The notes beneath the pieces were generated by a model. That model was not told where the DNA came from. It searched no databases and saw only the letters and a program-made list of their open reading frames with translations. A stretch of DNA of 64,000 bases from Apiospora phragmitis. Lineage: Eukaryota > Ascomycota > Sordariomycetes > Amphisphaeriales > Apiosporaceae. Position numbers and translations under genes: made by a program. Below are positions 62,278-64,000 of the stretch, one piece after another; positions within the stretch are counted from its first letter, which is position 1; each line of letters opens with the position of its first letter. The stretch spans positions 3,596,001 to 3,660,000 of the forward strand of contig JAQQWL010000011.1 of NCBI GenBank assembly GCA_038363925.1, in the 5' to 3' direction.

Positions 62278-63838
62278 TCAGTTTTCCAACCCCACGTGAA
62301 CCTCCTCATGTTTGGTCATTTTGGGGAGCTCCTGCAGAGCCTCACCGATTATGCCTATCGCTTTTTGCAGCTGCGTCTCCGAGATGACCAATGGCGGTGC
62401 GAATCGGATAATGTTGCCTATTAGCATCCGCCTATTAGTACCCATAGAACTGGTAGAGCTGACACATGTTTTCCCGGCATTGCCTCATCCGCACCTCGAG
62501 GCAGCAGCATGCAAAGAAGAGGGGCGCATGGTTTACGATGTAAAAGTTGATATCAAACAGAATGACTTACCATGTGTAGGTTTGGCAAGAAGTCCCTTGT
62601 CCTTGAGCAGAAGGCACAGATCCCACGCCGAGTGACCGTTGGTCTTCGACTCATCAATAACCACGGCATTCAGTAAGCCTTTTCCTTGGATGGTCTTGAC
62701 AACAGGCGACTTGAAAGCGGCTATGCTTTCACGGAACACATTGCCAAGCTTCTCGGCCTTCTCCGTGAGTTGCTCCTCTTCCATAATCTCCAAAGCGCGG
62801 ATAGAGACGGCGCAGCCGAGAGGGTTACCGCCGTACGTCGAGCCGTGTGTTCCTGCCTCGACCACCAGCATGATGTCTTTGCTGCTGAGAACACAGCTTA
62901 CGGGGTACATGCCGCCGGAGATGGCCTTGCCCAGAGTCACCATGTCGGGCTTGATACCAGCCCATTCAGAGCACAGCATCCGCCCTGTTCGACCGATGCC
63001 GGTCTGGATCTCATCACAAATCAGTAGAACATTATGCTTCTTGCAGAGTTCCTGAGCTTTGCTCAGGTAATCCGCATCAGGCACAACAACTCCGGCCTCT
63101 CCCTGTATAGGCTCGACAATAAACGCGGCTGTTTCTTTCCCATGCGCTTCGAGAGCCTCCTCTAGGTCCTGGACGTTGTTGTATCGGATGGCTTTCCCTA
63201 TGGAAGGACAGATCGCACCGACATTCGGTACGTAGGGGTCCGTAGTTGTCTTTCGATTCGGGATCGGTGGATAGCGTGACAGCTGTCATCTGCGGAAAGA
63301 TCAGAGAACATGCCGAGGGTAATTAATGCCTTGGACTACCTACTGTACGACCGTGGAAGTTTTCTTCGACACCGAAGACCAGCGCCTTATCCTGCGGGAC
63401 TCCCTTGACTTTGTAGGCCCATTTGCGGGCAATCTTGATGGCTGTTTCGACAGCTTCGGCACCCGTGTTCATGGGAAGAACCATGTCGTAGCCGAACATC
63501 TGCTGGACCTTCTCGGCCCACTTCGGGAACACATCGTTGTGGAAGGCACGCGAGCTCAAAGTGAGCCGGCCTGCCTGTTCCGTGAGGGCCTTGATAAGCT
63601 CAGGGTGGCAGTGACCCTGGTTCACAGCGCTGTAGGCGGACAAGAAGTCGATGTAGTGGTTGCCTTCAGGGTCCCAAACGTCGACGCCGGAAGCTTTGGC
63701 AAAGACCACAGGCAAGGGGTGGTAGTTGTGGGCAGCGAGCTTGTGTTCAGCGTCAATCGCACTCTTGGTCGAAGAGGAATGGTATCTGGATGAGGCCGTA
63801 GAACCATTAGTTCCGGTGCCGTTCGCGTGAGGAGCCAT
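62278..63838 (-). CDS. Ornithine aminotransferase (OAT/CAR2), PLP-dependent
   Basis: Transfers the delta-amino group of ornithine to 2-oxoglutarate, giving glutamate-5-semialdehyde in arginine/ornithine catabolism; cytosolic in fungi. Exons 63838-63344, 63289-62571 and 62417-62278. No presequence: it starts with [13 protein letters not shown], Ser/Thr-rich. Class III aminotransferase motifs: [50 protein letters not shown] across intron 1, [26 protein letters not shown] (PLP lysine, about residue 283), [12 protein letters not shown] and [12 protein letters not shown] after intron 2. The frame breaks in GGGG at 63235-63238 (CCCC on the coding strand) between DNYGP and [11 protein letters not shown]. 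One surplus base repairs it and 1353 nt gives 450 aa, the family's usual length. The YGGNP and GRT motifs agree with OAT over related acetylornithine enzymes. Confidence 0.94.
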
Positions 63839-64000
63839 GGTTGCTGATGGCTTCGAGGAGCGGTCTGGTCAGGTTGAAGAAGCAGCTAGATGGTCCGTGG
63901 CAAGGTCGTTCGTTCACTTGATTAACAACAAGGGAGCCGAATGCAAGAAGCGGTCGATATATGTCAGCGCAGGAGAAGTGACGGTGAATACGAGACGAGG
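63839..64000. other. OAT upstream region to window end
   Basis: Only 162 nt, the presumed leader and promoter-proximal DNA of the OAT gene. Nothing else visible. Confidence 0.4.

Overview
The window is nuclear DNA of a filamentous ascomycete (Pezizomycotina, most likely a Sordariomycete). Genes carry short GT-AG introns (about 50-70 nt) with CTRAY-type branch points. They encode fungal core proteins (RPP0, ATG1, MSH1, AMS1, a YDJ1-type Hsp40, TRM82, a SAC7/BAG7-like RhoGAP). The only tRNA is an intron-containing tRNA-Ser(GCT). Genes lie on both strands with long AT-richer spacers between them. There are no operons, CRISPR arrays, rRNA genes or intact transposons.

Layout. At 0.26-0.8 kb is a small three-exon gene of conidiation-protein type (-). 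A mitochondrial-type protein (4.1-5.4, +), TRM82 (6.2-7.9, +), the Hsp40 gene (9.1-10.5, -) and an STK16/ENV7-like kinase (12.6-13.9, +) follow. Next come MSH1 (15.2-18.4, +), ribosomal protein P0 (18.8-19.9, -), alpha-mannosidase AMS1 (20.6-23.9, -) and a CLIP-170-like CAP-Gly protein (25.4-28.0, -). At 30.5 kb is the tRNA and at 32.3 kb a small one-membrane-segment protein. The stretch 33.5-44.4 kb is more accessory: a zeta-toxin-fold kinase (+), a PEP-mutase/isocitrate-lyase-superfamily lyase (-), a DAL5-type MFS permease (-) and an AAAP amino-acid permease (+). The right part holds the RhoGAP (46.0-48.7, -), ATG1 (54.1-57.3, -) and ornithine aminotransferase (62.3-63.8, -), separated by two 5 kb gene-free spacers rich in microsatellites and palindromic words.

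The strongest window-wide signal is technical. At least nine otherwise well-conserved genes each carry a one-base insertion or deletion that switches the reading frame, nearly always in a mononucleotide run. When exon lengths are summed, each such CDS misses divisibility by three by exactly the base inferred, or by two bases in the gene with two breaks. This points to homopolymer-length errors in the assembly rather than pseudogenes, and any automated annotation here will be split or truncated.

Functionally most genes are unrelated housekeeping: translation, mitochondrial DNA repair, chaperoning, autophagy, Rho signalling and arginine/ornithine metabolism. I found no convincing new multi-gene system. 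The best candidate for a second look is the lyase plus anion-permease neighbourhood beside the zeta-fold kinase.
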